From Winogradskyella thalassocola (GTDB taxonomy: Bacteria; Bacteroidota; Bacteroidia; Flavobacteriales; Flavobacteriaceae): 64,000 nt of DNA. Position numbers and translations under genes: made by a program. The notes below the pieces were generated by a model, which worked only from the letters and a program-made list of their open reading frames with translations, did not search any database and was not told the DNA's origin. This document shows, in pieces, positions 1 through 9,267 of this stretch; the first letter of the stretch is position 1, and each line of letters opens with the position of its first letter. The stretch spans positions 1,054,001 to 1,118,000 of the forward strand of contig NZ_FNCZ01000001.1 in the NCBI RefSeq assembly GCF_900099995.1, written 5' to 3'.

Positions 1-610
1 TGAAATCGATTATAAAAGAGACTGAAAACCCTTTTATTTTAAAGCGTTTTTGGGTTATGCCAAAGAACACTAACAATCCAAGTATTATAATTAGGATTCC
101 GACACCTACTATTTTATAATAGTTAAGAGCAATGGGATAATGGTTTATAAAAAGCAGTAAACCAATAGCGCCCAAAAGCGTCGTTATGGTCATCTGTGCC
201 ATATTCCCTAATAGGTTGAGTAATACTATTTTTGTTCTAAATCGTTTAGTGTAGTAAATGGCTTTAGCACCATAATCTCCAATACGATTTGGAGTTATTA
301 ACGACGCTGTTAAACCACCTAAACTCTGTTCTAAAGCTGATTTAAAAGAAATGGGTTTCACAATGTATACTAAATGTTTCCATTTTAGAATTTCAAAAAA
401 CCAATTAAAACTGCTTAAAACAATTAAAATAATGCTATTTTTTAATGAAAAAACGTCATTTTCTTTCAAAAAAGCAACAAATTTGTTGAATTCTAAATTT
501 TCGTTTTCAACAATTTTATAATAAATAAAATAAACTGCACCAACTACAATACTCAACTTAAGAAGTACAAAGAAGAATTGTTTAATTTTGTGAGGTACAT
601 TGTAACGCAT
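1..610 (-). CDS. Flippase-like membrane protein (LPG synthase TM-domain family), 3' end outside window
   Basis: An open frame runs leftward from an ATG at 610 to the window edge, giving about 203 residues without a stop. The product begins MRYNVPHKIKQ, has a hydrophobic segment directly after, and carries the stretch SLGGLTASLITPNRIGDYG, typical of the flippase-like/lysylphosphatidylglycerol synthase transmembrane family (UPF0104). At least four hydrophobic segments are visible. Family members are inner-membrane proteins linked to lipid or lipid-linked substrate movement; the substrate here cannot be inferred. The C-terminus is missing only because the window ends. It is divergent from the beta-barrel gene at 638, with 27 bp between the starts. 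Confidence 0.7.
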   Translation of the reverse strand, partial: MRYNVPHKIKQFFFVLLKLSIVVGAVYFIYYKIVENENLEFNKFVAFLKENDVFSLKNSIILIVLSSFNWFFEILKWKHLVYIVKPISFKSALEQSLGGLTASLITPNRIGDYGAKAIYYTKRFRTKIVLLNLLGNMAQMTITTLLGAIGLLLFINHYPIALNYYKIVGVGILIIILGLLVFFGITQKRFKIKGFSVSFIIDF

Positions 611-637
611 ACTACAAATAAAATCAAAAACTAACAG

Positions 638-1276
638 ATGCAATACTATTTTAAACAATACCTTATCTTTTTTGTTATCGTTTTTATAACGTTTAATAGC
701 CAGGCGCAACTAAAAGACACTGCACAATGGAAAGCTATGTTTGCAGTTGGAGTAAATTATCCAACAACAGACGGATTTGTAAAAGGGTCTTATGCTAAGT
801 CTGTGAATTTTCCAACAGTTAATTTAGGAATTCAGCACATGCTAACTCGTCAATATGGAGTAAAATTAGATTATGGATTTAACCGTTTTAAAAATGCTGA
901 CGACACACCAGAATTTAAAATTAACTATTCAAGAATAAACGCTCAATTTGTTTTTGATCCTTCAGAATATATTGGTTTTTTGCCAAGTAGATTGCGCACC
1001 GTTGCACATGCCGGACCAGGTGTGGCGTTTGTAAAACCATTAGGAACATTACGTGATAATAAACAAACCTTTGTAAACCTATTAGGAGGTATAGAAGTGC
1101 ATTATGCAATAAACGAAAAAGTTTCTGTATATACAGATGTTGCTTATTTGTACGGTTTAACATCTTTAGATAAATATGACCCGGTATTAAGTGGTTTAGG
1201 TGCTTTTAATGGCAGTGTATTTAATCTTACCTTTGGCTTGGCAGTTTCATTAAGTGGTTGCCAGTTTTGCGATTAA
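638..1276 (+). CDS. Outer-membrane beta-barrel family protein
   Basis: 212 residues with a clear signal peptide (hydrophobic 8-20, cleavage after SQA at about residue 23). The rest alternates short polar turns and amphipathic strands (for example GVKLDYGFNRF and ISEKVSVYTDVAYLYG-like strands), and the C-terminal stretch FNLTFGLAVSLS resembles a closing beta strand. This fits the small outer-membrane barrel (porin/OmpA-barrel-like) proteins common in Flavobacteriaceae. A TAATTTTG -7 box at 583-590 lies about 48 bp upstream of the ATG. The gene stops 4 bp before the ruvC start, so cotranscription is likely. Substrate or partner is unknown. Confidence 0.65.
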   Translation: MQYYFKQYLIFFVIVFITFNSQAQLKDTAQWKAMFAVGVNYPTTDGFVKGSYAKSVNFPTVNLGIQHMLTRQYGVKLDYGFNRFKNADDTPEFKINYSRINAQFVFDPSEYIGFLPSRLRTVAHAGPGVAFVKPLGTLRDNKQTFVNLLGGIEVHYAINEKVSVYTDVAYLYGLTSLDKYDPVLSGLGAFNGSVFNLTFGLAVSLSGCQFCD

Positions 1277-1280
1277 AAAC

Positions 1281-1835
1281 ATGAGTAAAGAAAAAATTAT
1301 TTTGGGCATAGATCCAGGAACTACAATTATGGGTTTTGGACTCATAAAAGTTGTAGGTAAAAAAATGGAATTTCTGCAACTTAATGAACTCATGCTAAAA
1401 AAGTATGATGATCATTATCTTAAGCTCAAACTCATTTTTGAACGTACCATAGAACTTATAGATACCTATCATCCAGACGAAATAGCTATTGAAGCTCCTT
1501 TCTTTGGTAAAAACGTACAAAGTATGCTCAAATTAGGACGCGCACAAGGTGTTGCTATGGCAGCAGGCTTGTCTCGCGAAGTGCCTATTACAGAGTATGC
1601 TCCAAAAAAAATTAAAATGGCTATTACCGGAAATGGAAATGCCAGCAAAGAGCAAGTCGCTAAAATGTTGCAAAGTATGTTAGGACTTAAAGAATTACCA
1701 AAAAACTTGGATTCTATGGATGGTTTGGCAGCTGCAGTTTGTCATTTTTATAACGAAGGACGCGTTGAGGTCGGTAAAAGTTATTCTGGATGGTCTGCTT
1801 TTGTGAAGCAGAATGAAGACCGCGTTAAGAAATAG
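1281..1835 (+). CDS. ruvC: Crossover junction endodeoxyribonuclease RuvC
   Basis: 184 residues from ATG 1281 (MSKEKIILGIDPGT). RuvC resolves Holliday junctions as a dimer with RuvAB. The acidic active-site residues typical of the family are visible: Asp in ILGIDPGT near the N-terminus, Glu in IAIEAPFFGKN, and the acidic pair in DSMDGLAAAVCHF. Length matches the family. An in-frame ATG at 1254 lies inside the upstream gene and adds residues that do not fit the family, so 1281 is the better start. Confidence 0.95.
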   Translation: MSKEKIILGIDPGTTIMGFGLIKVVGKKMEFLQLNELMLKKYDDHYLKLKLIFERTIELIDTYHPDEIAIEAPFFGKNVQSMLKLGRAQGVAMAAGLSREVPITEYAPKKIKMAITGNGNASKEQVAKMLQSMLGLKELPKNLDSMDGLAAAVCHFYNEGRVEVGKSYSGWSAFVKQNEDRVKK

Positions 1836-1865
1836 GTAGTCATAATATTCAGTAAAAAATAGTAA

Positions 1866-2231
1866 ATGAGAGTCATTATCTTACTTTTAATATTCAGTCA
1901 GTCGCTTTTGAGTTTTAGTCAAGGACAAGTTGAAATGAATGATATTGCTCACGAAAATTGGTATCAATCTCAAAAAATTAAAGATTCATTAATTCTTGAA
2001 TTAAAAATTATAAATAAAACGGAATCAATATTTATGGCTTCTTTTGAAGCCTCAGAGAAACTTTGGGAAACTTTTGTTGAAGAGCAATTTAAACTCAAAT
2101 TCCCAGCGTATGAATCTTGGGAAACAAGACGAGAAATTTATGGAAGTCAATTTGATATGCTTTATTTTAATTTCATGAAAATGTATTGCGATTTAAGGAT
2201 TTCAACGTTATATGACTTATTTGAAGAATAA
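1866..2231 (+). CDS. Small secreted protein, LprI/DUF1311-like
   Basis: 121 residues. An N-terminal signal peptide (MRVIILLLIFSQSLLSFSQG) precedes a mostly helical, charged body. The pattern of a helix followed by FEASEKLWETFVEEQFKL and a later YGSQFDMLYFN helix resembles the lysozyme-inhibitor LprI/DUF1311 fold, where a Trp-containing helix packs against a glycine-containing turn. The single Cys is near the C-terminus, so the disulfides of classical LprI are missing. The family assignment is tentative; secretion to the periplasm is the firmer statement. It sits between ruvC and hemW with short gaps. Confidence 0.5.
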   Translation: MRVIILLLIFSQSLLSFSQGQVEMNDIAHENWYQSQKIKDSLILELKIINKTESIFMASFEASEKLWETFVEEQFKLKFPAYESWETRREIYGSQFDMLYFNFMKMYCDLRISTLYDLFEE

Positions 2232-2285
2232 GAAAAAATTTGAGTGCAACCGACTGCAAACTGCGACTGAATACTGAAAACTAAT

Positions 2286-3413
2286 ATGAGCGGCATATAC
2301 ATCCACATACCATTCTGCAAACAAGCATGTCATTATTGCGACTTTCATTTTTCGACGTCCATGAAGAAAAAAGGGGATCTTATTAGTGCCTTAGCCAAAG
2401 AATTAGAACTTCGTAAAGATGAATTCAAAAATTCCAGCGTAGAAACTATTTATTTTGGAGGTGGAACACCGAGCTTATTATCGAATGATGAATTACAATT
2501 TATAATAGATTCAGTTTATAAAAATTACAAGGTTTCTGACAACCCAGAAATTACGCTTGAAGCCAATCCGGATGATTTATCTAAAGAGCGCATCATAGCA
2601 CTCTCCAAGAGTCCAATCAATCGGTTGTCTATCGGCATTCAATCTTTCTTTGAATCGGATTTAAAACTGATGAATCGTGCACACAATGCTAATGAAGCAA
2701 AATCGTGTTTAGAAGAAGCAACGAAGCATTTCGATAACATTTCTTTAGATTTAATTTACGGCATACCAGGAGCTTCAAATGCGCAATGGTTAGCGAATAT
2801 AGAAATGGCTTTAAGTTTTGGCGTGCCCCATATTTCAAGTTATGCCTTAACCGTTGAGCCAAAAACAGCTTTAGCGTCATTCATTAAAAAAGGAATTATT
2901 GATAATGTAGATGATGAGCAAGCGCATGAGCAATTTCATCTTTTGAAAGCTAAATTAGAGTCTTCAGGATTTGTTCATTATGAATTGTCTAATTTTGGAA
3001 AAGAAGGTTTTTTCAGCAAGAACAATTCAGCCTATTGGCAAGGAAAATCTTATTTAGGAATCGGACCTTCGGCCCATTCATTTAATGGGAAACAACGAGG
3101 CTGGAATGTGAGTAATAATTCAAAATATATTAAAGCAATTCAGCAAAACGAGTTGCCAATAGAAATAGAAACGTTAACACAAACAGATCAGTACAATGAA
3201 TATGTAATGACAGGTTTACGAACTATTTGGGGGGTTTCATTTAATAAAGTTGAAAGTGACTTTGGTATCCTTTTTAAGGATTACTTAATTGAGCAATCAG
3301 AAATTTTTATAAATCAACAATTATTGTATATTGATGATGGGCATTTACGCGTCACAAAAAAAGGACAGTTCTTGTGTGATGGTATTGCCAGCGAATTATT
3401 TAAAATCAACTAA
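2286..3413 (+). CDS. hemW: Radical SAM haem chaperone HemW
   Basis: 375 residues. The radical-SAM cluster motif is Cys11-Cys15-Cys18 followed by Asp-Phe (CKQACHYCDF). Phe20 occupies the place of the fourth cysteine of true coproporphyrinogen III dehydrogenase HemN, so this is HemW. FGGGTPSLL is the SAM-binding GGE-like segment, and the C-terminal HemN_C domain is present (WGVSFNKVESDFG onward). HemW binds haem and a 4Fe-4S cluster and is thought to deliver haem to respiratory proteins; it is often misannotated as an oxygen-independent coproporphyrinogen oxidase. The cyclase gene begins 2 bp downstream. Confidence 0.93.
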   Translation: MSGIYIHIPFCKQACHYCDFHFSTSMKKKGDLISALAKELELRKDEFKNSSVETIYFGGGTPSLLSNDELQFIIDSVYKNYKVSDNPEITLEANPDDLSKERIIALSKSPINRLSIGIQSFFESDLKLMNRAHNANEAKSCLEEATKHFDNISLDLIYGIPGASNAQWLANIEMALSFGVPHISSYALTVEPKTALASFIKKGIIDNVDDEQAHEQFHLLKAKLESSGFVHYELSNFGKEGFFSKNNSAYWQGKSYLGIGPSAHSFNGKQRGWNVSNNSKYIKAIQQNELPIEIETLTQTDQYNEYVMTGLRTIWGVSFNKVESDFGILFKDYLIEQSEIFINQQLLYIDDGHLRVTKKGQFLCDGIASELFKIN

Positions 3414-3415
3414 GC

Positions 3416-4165
3416 GTGTTAGCAACAATACAATTCAAATCGAAAAAAAGAGTCATAGATTTATCTAAGCCTTTAGATATTTCAATACCTCTAACGGGGA
3501 AGCCAAATAATGTAAACGCCTGGTATTTAGATCCGCCTAAGATAGTGCCAGAAATTATAGATGGAGAAACAATTAGTGTAGCCGATGGTGCTGTAGTCAA
3601 TTTTAATACCATTACTTTTAATCCACATTCGCACGGCACACATACCGAAACGGTTGGTCATATTACAGAAAAAGTATATTCTATAAACCAACATTTAAAA
3701 CAGTTTTTCTTCTTGGCTGAAGTGGTAACAGTTGCGCCAGAAAAGCAAGGTGAAGATTATGTAATTTCGAGAAAACAATTACAGTTTGCATTAGGAAATA
3801 AAAAACGTGAAGCTATTGTGATTAGAACCATGCCCAATACGCGTGAAAAACACACTAAACAATACTCAAATACAAATCCAACCTATTTATTAGAAGATGC
3901 AGCCGAATATCTAAAATCTAAAGGTATAAAACATTTGCTCATAGATTTACCAAGTGTAGATAAGGAGCAAGATAACGGTGAACTTTTAGCACACAATGCG
4001 TTTTGGAATACAAGAGGGAAACTACGACTAGATGCTACAATAACAGAATTTATATACGTGTCTAATAAAATTAGTGATGGTTGTTATATGTTGAACCTTC
4101 AAATTGCACCATTTGAGAATGATGCTAGTCCGAGTAAACCAATTTTATATAAAGTAATAGACTAA
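3416..4165 (+). CDS. Cyclase family metal-dependent hydrolase (KynB-like)
   Basis: 249 residues from a GTG start that immediately follows the hemW stop; no ATG occurs in the conserved N-terminal part. The metal-binding segment reads NPHSHGTHTETVGH, a variant of the family motif HxGTHxDxxxH in which Glu replaces the usual Asp and the first His is shifted by one residue. Later segments (HLLIDLPSVDKEQDNGEL and AHNAFW) also fit the family. Members hydrolyse N-formylkynurenine or related amides, but the altered motif and lack of tryptophan-catabolic neighbours make the substrate uncertain. Confidence 0.8.
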   Translation: MLATIQFKSKKRVIDLSKPLDISIPLTGKPNNVNAWYLDPPKIVPEIIDGETISVADGAVVNFNTITFNPHSHGTHTETVGHITEKVYSINQHLKQFFFLAEVVTVAPEKQGEDYVISRKQLQFALGNKKREAIVIRTMPNTREKHTKQYSNTNPTYLLEDAAEYLKSKGIKHLLIDLPSVDKEQDNGELLAHNAFWNTRGKLRLDATITEFIYVSNKISDGCYMLNLQIAPFENDASPSKPILYKVID

Positions 4166-4213
4166 TTTACATGTGACATTAGCTTTATGCAAGTGTCATA
4201 TATTTAAAGACGC

Positions 4214-4825
4214 ATGGAAACATTTTTTATAATTATCATTAGTATTTTAGTAACCTTAGGTTTGGTTACCATATATAAACAATGGAAAACCAAGAAAGTT
4301 ACTAATGAGCAATCCATTTTACTTTTAGATAAAATAAAAAGGGTGTGTAAGTTTGTAACGGTAGAAGGTGATTTTGCAGAAATCTATCATTACGAAGATG
4401 TTAAAGCTAAATTTTTAAAACTTATTTCTAGTCGAAAAAAGGCCTTAGTTGTTATTAAAGCAAAAGCACATGTTGGCTTTGATTTAAGTAAAATTGAAAT
4501 GAGTTCAAATGCTAAAACAAAAACCGTAGTGTTATCTCATTTTCCGCAACCTGAAGTGCTTTCTATTGAAAGTGACATCAATTATTATGACAAAAAAGAC
4601 GGTATGTTTAATCGGTTTGAAGCTGCGGATCTAACAGATTTGCATACCAAAGCAAAAGCACATATTATAGATAAAGTTCCAGAAAGTGGGCTGTATAATA
4701 TTGCTAAACAAGAGGCTTTAGAAGCCATTCGTCTTATTGAAAATTTAGTGGAAACCATAGGGTGGAAATTGGATTATTCAGCTTTGAAGATTGAAGGAGA
4801 AGCTGATAAGAAATTGTTGAAATAA
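4214..4825 (+). CDS. DUF4230 domain protein with N-terminal membrane anchor
   Basis: 203 residues. One transmembrane helix (residues about 4-20) is followed by a basic stretch and a soluble domain matching DUF4230 (VEGDFAEIYHYED, then KALVVIKAKAHVGFDLSKIEM). These proteins are widespread in Bacteroidota and Firmicutes and have no established function. The domain probably faces the periplasm, because the anchor is N-terminal and the following residues are Lys-rich on the side expected to stay near the membrane; topology is not certain. It sits between the cyclase gene and the CHAT gene, on the same strand, with gaps of 48 and 102 bp. Confidence 0.8.
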   Translation: METFFIIIISILVTLGLVTIYKQWKTKKVTNEQSILLLDKIKRVCKFVTVEGDFAEIYHYEDVKAKFLKLISSRKKALVVIKAKAHVGFDLSKIEMSSNAKTKTVVLSHFPQPEVLSIESDINYYDKKDGMFNRFEAADLTDLHTKAKAHIIDKVPESGLYNIAKQEALEAIRLIENLVETIGWKLDYSALKIEGEADKKLLK

Positions 4826-4927
4826 GTATGCAACATTCTTCGTTTTATTTATAGTCTGTATTTATAAGATAAAAGGCATTATTTCAATAGGTTAATTGTT
4901 TAAATTTAAGGCAAATTAACCAAGATA

Positions 4928-7900
4928 ATGAAACCCTGCATTTTTATCTATTTATTTGTTCTGTCCTTATCTTTGGGATATTCACAAAATAGTTACCAAA
5001 AAGATGCTTTTACAATTCTTGCCGATTCTTTACATATAAAAGGGGAGTATGACCAAGCTTTATTGGTTAGAAAGCAGGCGATTCAAACTCAAAATAGTGC
5101 TTCAGAAGATTATCAAACGTATTTAAAGGCTAAATATTTTCATACCTATTCCGCGAGTATGGAATTTAAGAGTTATGATTACCATAATGTAGATAAGATA
5201 ATCACTAAAAAGGTTCGGGAGCAATATCTAGATAGTGCTTTACAATCGGCTATAAGTGCTAGGGATTTATATAGTAGAGACAAGCATCCAGATAGAATAT
5301 TTCAGTACCAAATTCAAAACCGAATATATCATCAAACTGCTTATTTAGGGAATTGGCAGCATGCTTTAGAGCAAGCGCAATTGGGTTATGAAGTCTTAAA
5401 AGACACACTTTCTAATAAAGATAAATCCTTTGTGGATTTAATTTATGATATTGGATTTATTCATAGCAAACTAGGTGATTATTCTAAAGCCGTAGAAAAT
5501 TACCAAACCTCACTCGATTTATATAAAACTGTTATTGGAGAAAACAATACTGATGTGGCCCAAGCCTACAATAATATTGCTGTAGAGTATAGGTATTTGG
5601 GTTTAAAGACAAAGGAATTAGAGTCCCTTTTAAAAGCAAAAACGATTTGGGAAGGTCTTGATGGAAACGATAATCAGCATTTTCTTTACAGGTGTTATGG
5701 TAATTTATTTTATTGGTATTCTTATTATGGAGATTTTGATAAGGCTGAAGAATACATTTTAAAAAAAGATAAATTAAGATTAATTGCTAAAACCACAAAA
5801 ACTAATCTTCTATTAAGAAATAAGGAGGAGATTTACGAAGATAAATTGTCGAATTGGTACGACTTAATGTTCCATTATTCTCGGAAGAAGGATACTCTTA
5901 AGACCGTTTTTTATATAGACTCGATTTTAAAAACTATAGATTCTAGTAAAAAATTATCGAGATTCGAAGTGAATACATTGTGCTCTACATTAAAATTTAA
6001 CGCCTCGCTTATTACACATAAAAATCCGGAAAAAGCACTAAAATTGTTAGATATAGCTATAGCTATTAATGATAAGTATAAGACGGTTTACTATACTAAA
6101 TCATTCGGTTATAAATTATATAAAGCAGAACTATTATTAGAGCGACGCCAATTTAATGACGCCCTAGTTGTAATAAATGACTTGGAAGAAATTAAAGAGG
6201 AAGAAGAGACTTCGAGTCAATTTAAGTTAGCAATTCTAAGAGCAAAAACAGCACAAGCCTTACATCAGAAACTAGCTTCTAAACGTTATTTTGATAATGC
6301 TTTTATGTTATTGAATAACTCTAATAATGACATTGATGATTTAAAAATAGAACATTTAAAACCGTTAATTTCCTTTGAAACTATCGCTGGTTTTTTAGCT
6401 ATGGGTGATTTTTATTTTGAGCTATATAAGCAAGAAGATAAAAAAGCAGATCTAGAAAAAGCAACGTATCGCTACATGATGGCTTCTGAAATTTACAATC
6501 AATTATACTTAGGTCAACGTTATAATGAGAGCTTATTTACAAATTATAATGCCATAAATGACGGTTTATTAAAAGTCGCTTTGGAACAATCTGATGATAC
6601 GAGTTTGTTATCTGAAATTTTGAACACTATTGAAAGTAACGGCTCAAAATTAACATGGTCTAAATTTGTATTTAACAGCCAACGACAACAATTAAAAATT
6701 CCAGAAAACTTTATTAGCAAAGAAGATCATATTAAAGCGCAACTCAATTTTTATCAAAAGGCTTTAATTGATATTAAAGAAGATTCAGAAGACAAAAAAT
6801 CGTTGTGGCAGGATAAAGTTTACGACTTGAAAAATGATTTAATCAAACTTCAAGATTCAATAAAACTGCGAAATAAAACCTATTATCAATTTAATGTTCA
6901 AAAGTTTGATATTACAAGCTTACAAGCAGATTTAAAAGATAAAGAAGGAGTACTAAAATATATATTTACGGATGCTCATCTTTATGCTTTTTTAATAACA
7001 AAAAATGAAATTAAAATCTTAACAATAGGGGATAAATCAACGGTTATAAATGCTTTAAAAGAAAGTTTAAATGTCTTAAAACAACGCGTACCTAATTACC
7101 GAGAAAATCTAAATAACGTTTCAAGTTTATTACTCAATCAAATCGATTATCAAGATTATAATAACTTAATTATTATTCCAGATGGAGCTATTCATTATTT
7201 GCCATTTGAAGCGCTTATTTTAGGTCAGAACATGCCATTGGTAAGTTATGCGTCATCATTACTTCTTTATCAGGAACAGAAAAAGATAACATCGACTTTC
7301 AATGATGTAAAAATAGGTGCCTTTTCTGCCTCAAATATAACATCAAAATTGCCTAAAGCATTGCCTGAAATTAATGCAATTCTCAATATTTTTAATGGAG
7401 TCGCCTATTTCAATGCTTCAAAAAAAGAATTTGAAAACAAAGCCAATGACTTCAATGTGTTACATCTTGCTATGCATTCTAAAATAGATGAGGTACATCC
7501 CGAATTTTCATCACTTAGTTTTTATGGTGAAGACGATAATCAACTTTTTATTTCTGAATTATACAATGAAACCCTAAAGGCGAATATGGTAGTATTGAGT
7601 GCCTGCGATACTGGTAGCGGTTTTTATGAAAATGGTGAAGGAGTAATTAGTTTATCTAGAGCTTTTAATTATGCAGGAATCCCAAGTACCGTAATGAGTT
7701 TATGGAAAGTAGATGATGAAGCTACGGCTACAATAATGACCTATTTTTATGAGCATTTAAAACGCGGAGAATCGAAAGATGAAGCACTTAAAAACGCCAA
7801 ATTAGATTATTTAGAAAACACAGAGGATGACTTACTTAAACATCCCTATTATTGGTCTGGTTTTGTGATTACAGGCAATACAGATGCTCTTGTAGAAACA

Positions 7901-7987
7901 CATAATTATTGGGTGTACTTCCTTTTATTGGTAGTCATCATAATTGCGACCTTCAGAAAACAATTATTCTATTTTTTTAAGAAGTGA
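4928..7987 (+). CDS. TPR-CHAT domain protein with C-terminal membrane anchor
   Basis: 1019 residues. Order: signal peptide (1-19), tetratricopeptide repeats from about 30 to 470 (for example DIGFIHSKLGDYSKAVENYQ and AYNNIAVEYRYLG), a helical linker, the CHAT caspase-like domain (about 670-980), and a transmembrane helix near 990-1010 followed by a basic tail. The catalytic dyad is intact: His850 in LHLAMHSK and Cys893 in VLSACDTGSG, so it is probably an active cysteine peptidase facing the periplasm. CHAT proteins act in regulated proteolysis, including bacterial separase-like and gasdermin or Craspase systems; the target here is unknown. It converges with the anti-sigma gene and overlaps it by 24 bp. 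Confidence 0.88.
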   Translation: MKPCIFIYLFVLSLSLGYSQNSYQKDAFTILADSLHIKGEYDQALLVRKQAIQTQNSASEDYQTYLKAKYFHTYSASMEFKSYDYHNVDKIITKKVREQYLDSALQSAISARDLYSRDKHPDRIFQYQIQNRIYHQTAYLGNWQHALEQAQLGYEVLKDTLSNKDKSFVDLIYDIGFIHSKLGDYSKAVENYQTSLDLYKTVIGENNTDVAQAYNNIAVEYRYLGLKTKELESLLKAKTIWEGLDGNDNQHFLYRCYGNLFYWYSYYGDFDKAEEYILKKDKLRLIAKTTKTNLLLRNKEEIYEDKLSNWYDLMFHYSRKKDTLKTVFYIDSILKTIDSSKKLSRFEVNTLCSTLKFNASLITHKNPEKALKLLDIAIAINDKYKTVYYTKSFGYKLYKAELLLERRQFNDALVVINDLEEIKEEEETSSQFKLAILRAKTAQALHQKLASKRYFDNAFMLLNNSNNDIDDLKIEHLKPLISFETIAGFLAMGDFYFELYKQEDKKADLEKATYRYMMASEIYNQLYLGQRYNESLFTNYNAINDGLLKVALEQSDDTSLLSEILNTIESNGSKLTWSKFVFNSQRQQLKIPENFISKEDHIKAQLNFYQKALIDIKEDSEDKKSLWQDKVYDLKNDLIKLQDSIKLRNKTYYQFNVQKFDITSLQADLKDKEGVLKYIFTDAHLYAFLITKNEIKILTIGDKSTVINALKESLNVLKQRVPNYRENLNNVSSLLLNQIDYQDYNNLIIIPDGAIHYLPFEALILGQNMPLVSYASSLLLYQEQKKITSTFNDVKIGAFSASNITSKLPKALPEINAILNIFNGVAYFNASKKEFENKANDFNVLHLAMHSKIDEVHPEFSSLSFYGEDDNQLFISELYNETLKANMVVLSACDTGSGFYENGEGVISLSRAFNYAGIPSTVMSLWKVDDEATATIMTYFYEHLKRGESKDEALKNAKLDYLENTEDDLLKHPYYWSGFVITGNTDALVETHNYWVYFLLLVVIIIATFRKQLFYFFKK

Positions 7988-8692
7988 AATTGCGTCGTCT
8001 TTTTTAAAGGTTTCACTTGAGTTGATCAACAATGTTAATTCTTGTTTCGCTTTATCATGCTGTTTTGTTTTTAAATATGCTAAAGCCAAATACCAATGCG
8101 AGCGATTGGTTAATAGATCTGAATGTTTTAGGTGTTCTTCAAATTTTGAAATTGCATTTTTATAATCTCCTAAGGCTAATAATGAATTTGCTTCATAGAA
8201 TAATAACTCCGAGTTTTCTGAATCTTGATAAGCCTTTTTAAATAATAAAATGGCCTGTTTATAATCCGCTTCACTATAAGAAATAAAGGCATTATTTAAA
8301 GTAGTTTCGTTATCTGTGGAGCGTACAATTGGTGAGGTTACATTTTTTGAAGGTTCAAAATAGGTTGAAAATAATTTTTCTTCATCAAAGGATTCTGTCA
8401 TCAAATAATTAAAACTAAAAACAATCAAAACAATTGCTGCAGCTGTAATTAATGGCTTTATCCATTTTGTGATTGTCTTTTTATGCTGTTTAGAATATTC
8501 AGACTCATAAGATTCTAATTGCTTTTTAAATTGCGCGTCATCTTCTGTTTCAGAAACTGTTTTCACAGCTTTAAGGAAGTCTACTTCTTGTTTAAAACTG
8601 GGATTAGTATCGTAAAGTGTTTGGAATTCTAGAGATTCGTCTGTTGTCAACCTCTTAGAAAAATACTTTTCTATTAGTGTTTCGTTAGTCAT
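7964..8692 (-). CDS. Putative anti-sigma factor with periplasmic TPR domain
   Basis: 242 residues. The N-terminal ~85 residues (MTNETLIEKYFSKRLTTDE...) look like the cytosolic anti-sigma domain common next to Bacteroidota ECF factors. A single transmembrane helix follows (about 88-105, PLITAAAIVLIVFSFNYL), then a C-terminal domain with two or three TPR units (AFISYSEADYKQAILLFKKAY; ANSLLALGDYKNAISKFEEHL). The start overlaps the sigma gene stop by one base (TAATG), implying translational coupling. I infer it holds the sigma factor until a signal reaches the periplasmic TPR part. The function is inferred from arrangement, not from a strong family motif. Confidence 0.7.
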   Translation of the reverse strand: MTNETLIEKYFSKRLTTDESLEFQTLYDTNPSFKQEVDFLKAVKTVSETEDDAQFKKQLESYESEYSKQHKKTITKWIKPLITAAAIVLIVFSFNYLMTESFDEEKLFSTYFEPSKNVTSPIVRSTDNETTLNNAFISYSEADYKQAILLFKKAYQDSENSELLFYEANSLLALGDYKNAISKFEEHLKHSDLLTNRSHWYLALAYLKTKQHDKAKQELTLLINSSETFKKDDAISLLKKIE

Positions 8693-9243
8693 TATTTAAG
8701 GGGATTTTTTATCAGGTTTTTCAATGTTTTTAGGCAGCGTGATTTTTGACTTCGCACTACGGCTTCATTTTCATAACCCTCTAAAGTTGCTATTTCATCA
8801 TTAGTTAGTCCTCTGTAAAAACTTAATGTTAACATTTGCTGGCAACTTTTTCCTAATTGCTTAAAATAATGGCGAAGTAATTCTTGCTCTTTGGTAAGCT
8901 TTTCTGATGCATCTACAGTGATTTCTTCATAGTCAGCGTCTACCTTATGCAGTAAAAGATCATAAGATTGCTTAGAGGAATATTCTTTTAATTTATTGTA
9001 AATAAGATGTTTTCCTATACCAAAAAGATAGGTTTTAAAGCTACTACTGACGTCCTTTAGTTTTCCGGAAATGGCATGTTTTCTAATTGCTAAAAAGGCT
9101 TCTTGATAGATATCTAAACTATCGGCTTCTGGGATATTATATTTTTTAGAAAAGAAAATAAACTCATTTCTATAATCGCCATAAATCACTTTGATGAGCT
9201 TGGTGTCATCGTTTTTTAGAGCATCAACAAAATGTTGTTCCAT
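8692..9243 (-). CDS. ECF-type RNA polymerase sigma factor
   Basis: 183 residues. Region 2 is visible around SLDIYQEAFLAIRKHA and FKTYLFGIGKHLIYNKLKE. Region 4 has the helix-turn-helix LSFYRGLTNDEIATLEGYEN followed by VRSQKSRCLKTL. There are only regions 2 and 4, which is the ECF layout. It is the first gene of a two-gene operon with the anti-sigma gene and is divergent from the DUF4412 gene at 9328. The 84-bp shared upstream region contains a perfect 14-bp palindrome. Confidence 0.9.
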   Translation of the reverse strand: MEQHFVDALKNDDTKLIKVIYGDYRNEFIFFSKKYNIPEADSLDIYQEAFLAIRKHAISGKLKDVSSSFKTYLFGIGKHLIYNKLKEYSSKQSYDLLLHKVDADYEEITVDASEKLTKEQELLRHYFKQLGKSCQQMLTLSFYRGLTNDEIATLEGYENEAVVRSQKSRCLKTLKNLIKNPLK

Positions 9244-9267
9244 AGAAATTTAGAAATTTTTTTTAGA

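Noticed and set aside
2286..3413. Annotation as oxygen-independent coproporphyrinogen III oxidase HemN
   Set aside because: Phe20 replaces the fourth cysteine of HemN, which is the mark of HemW.
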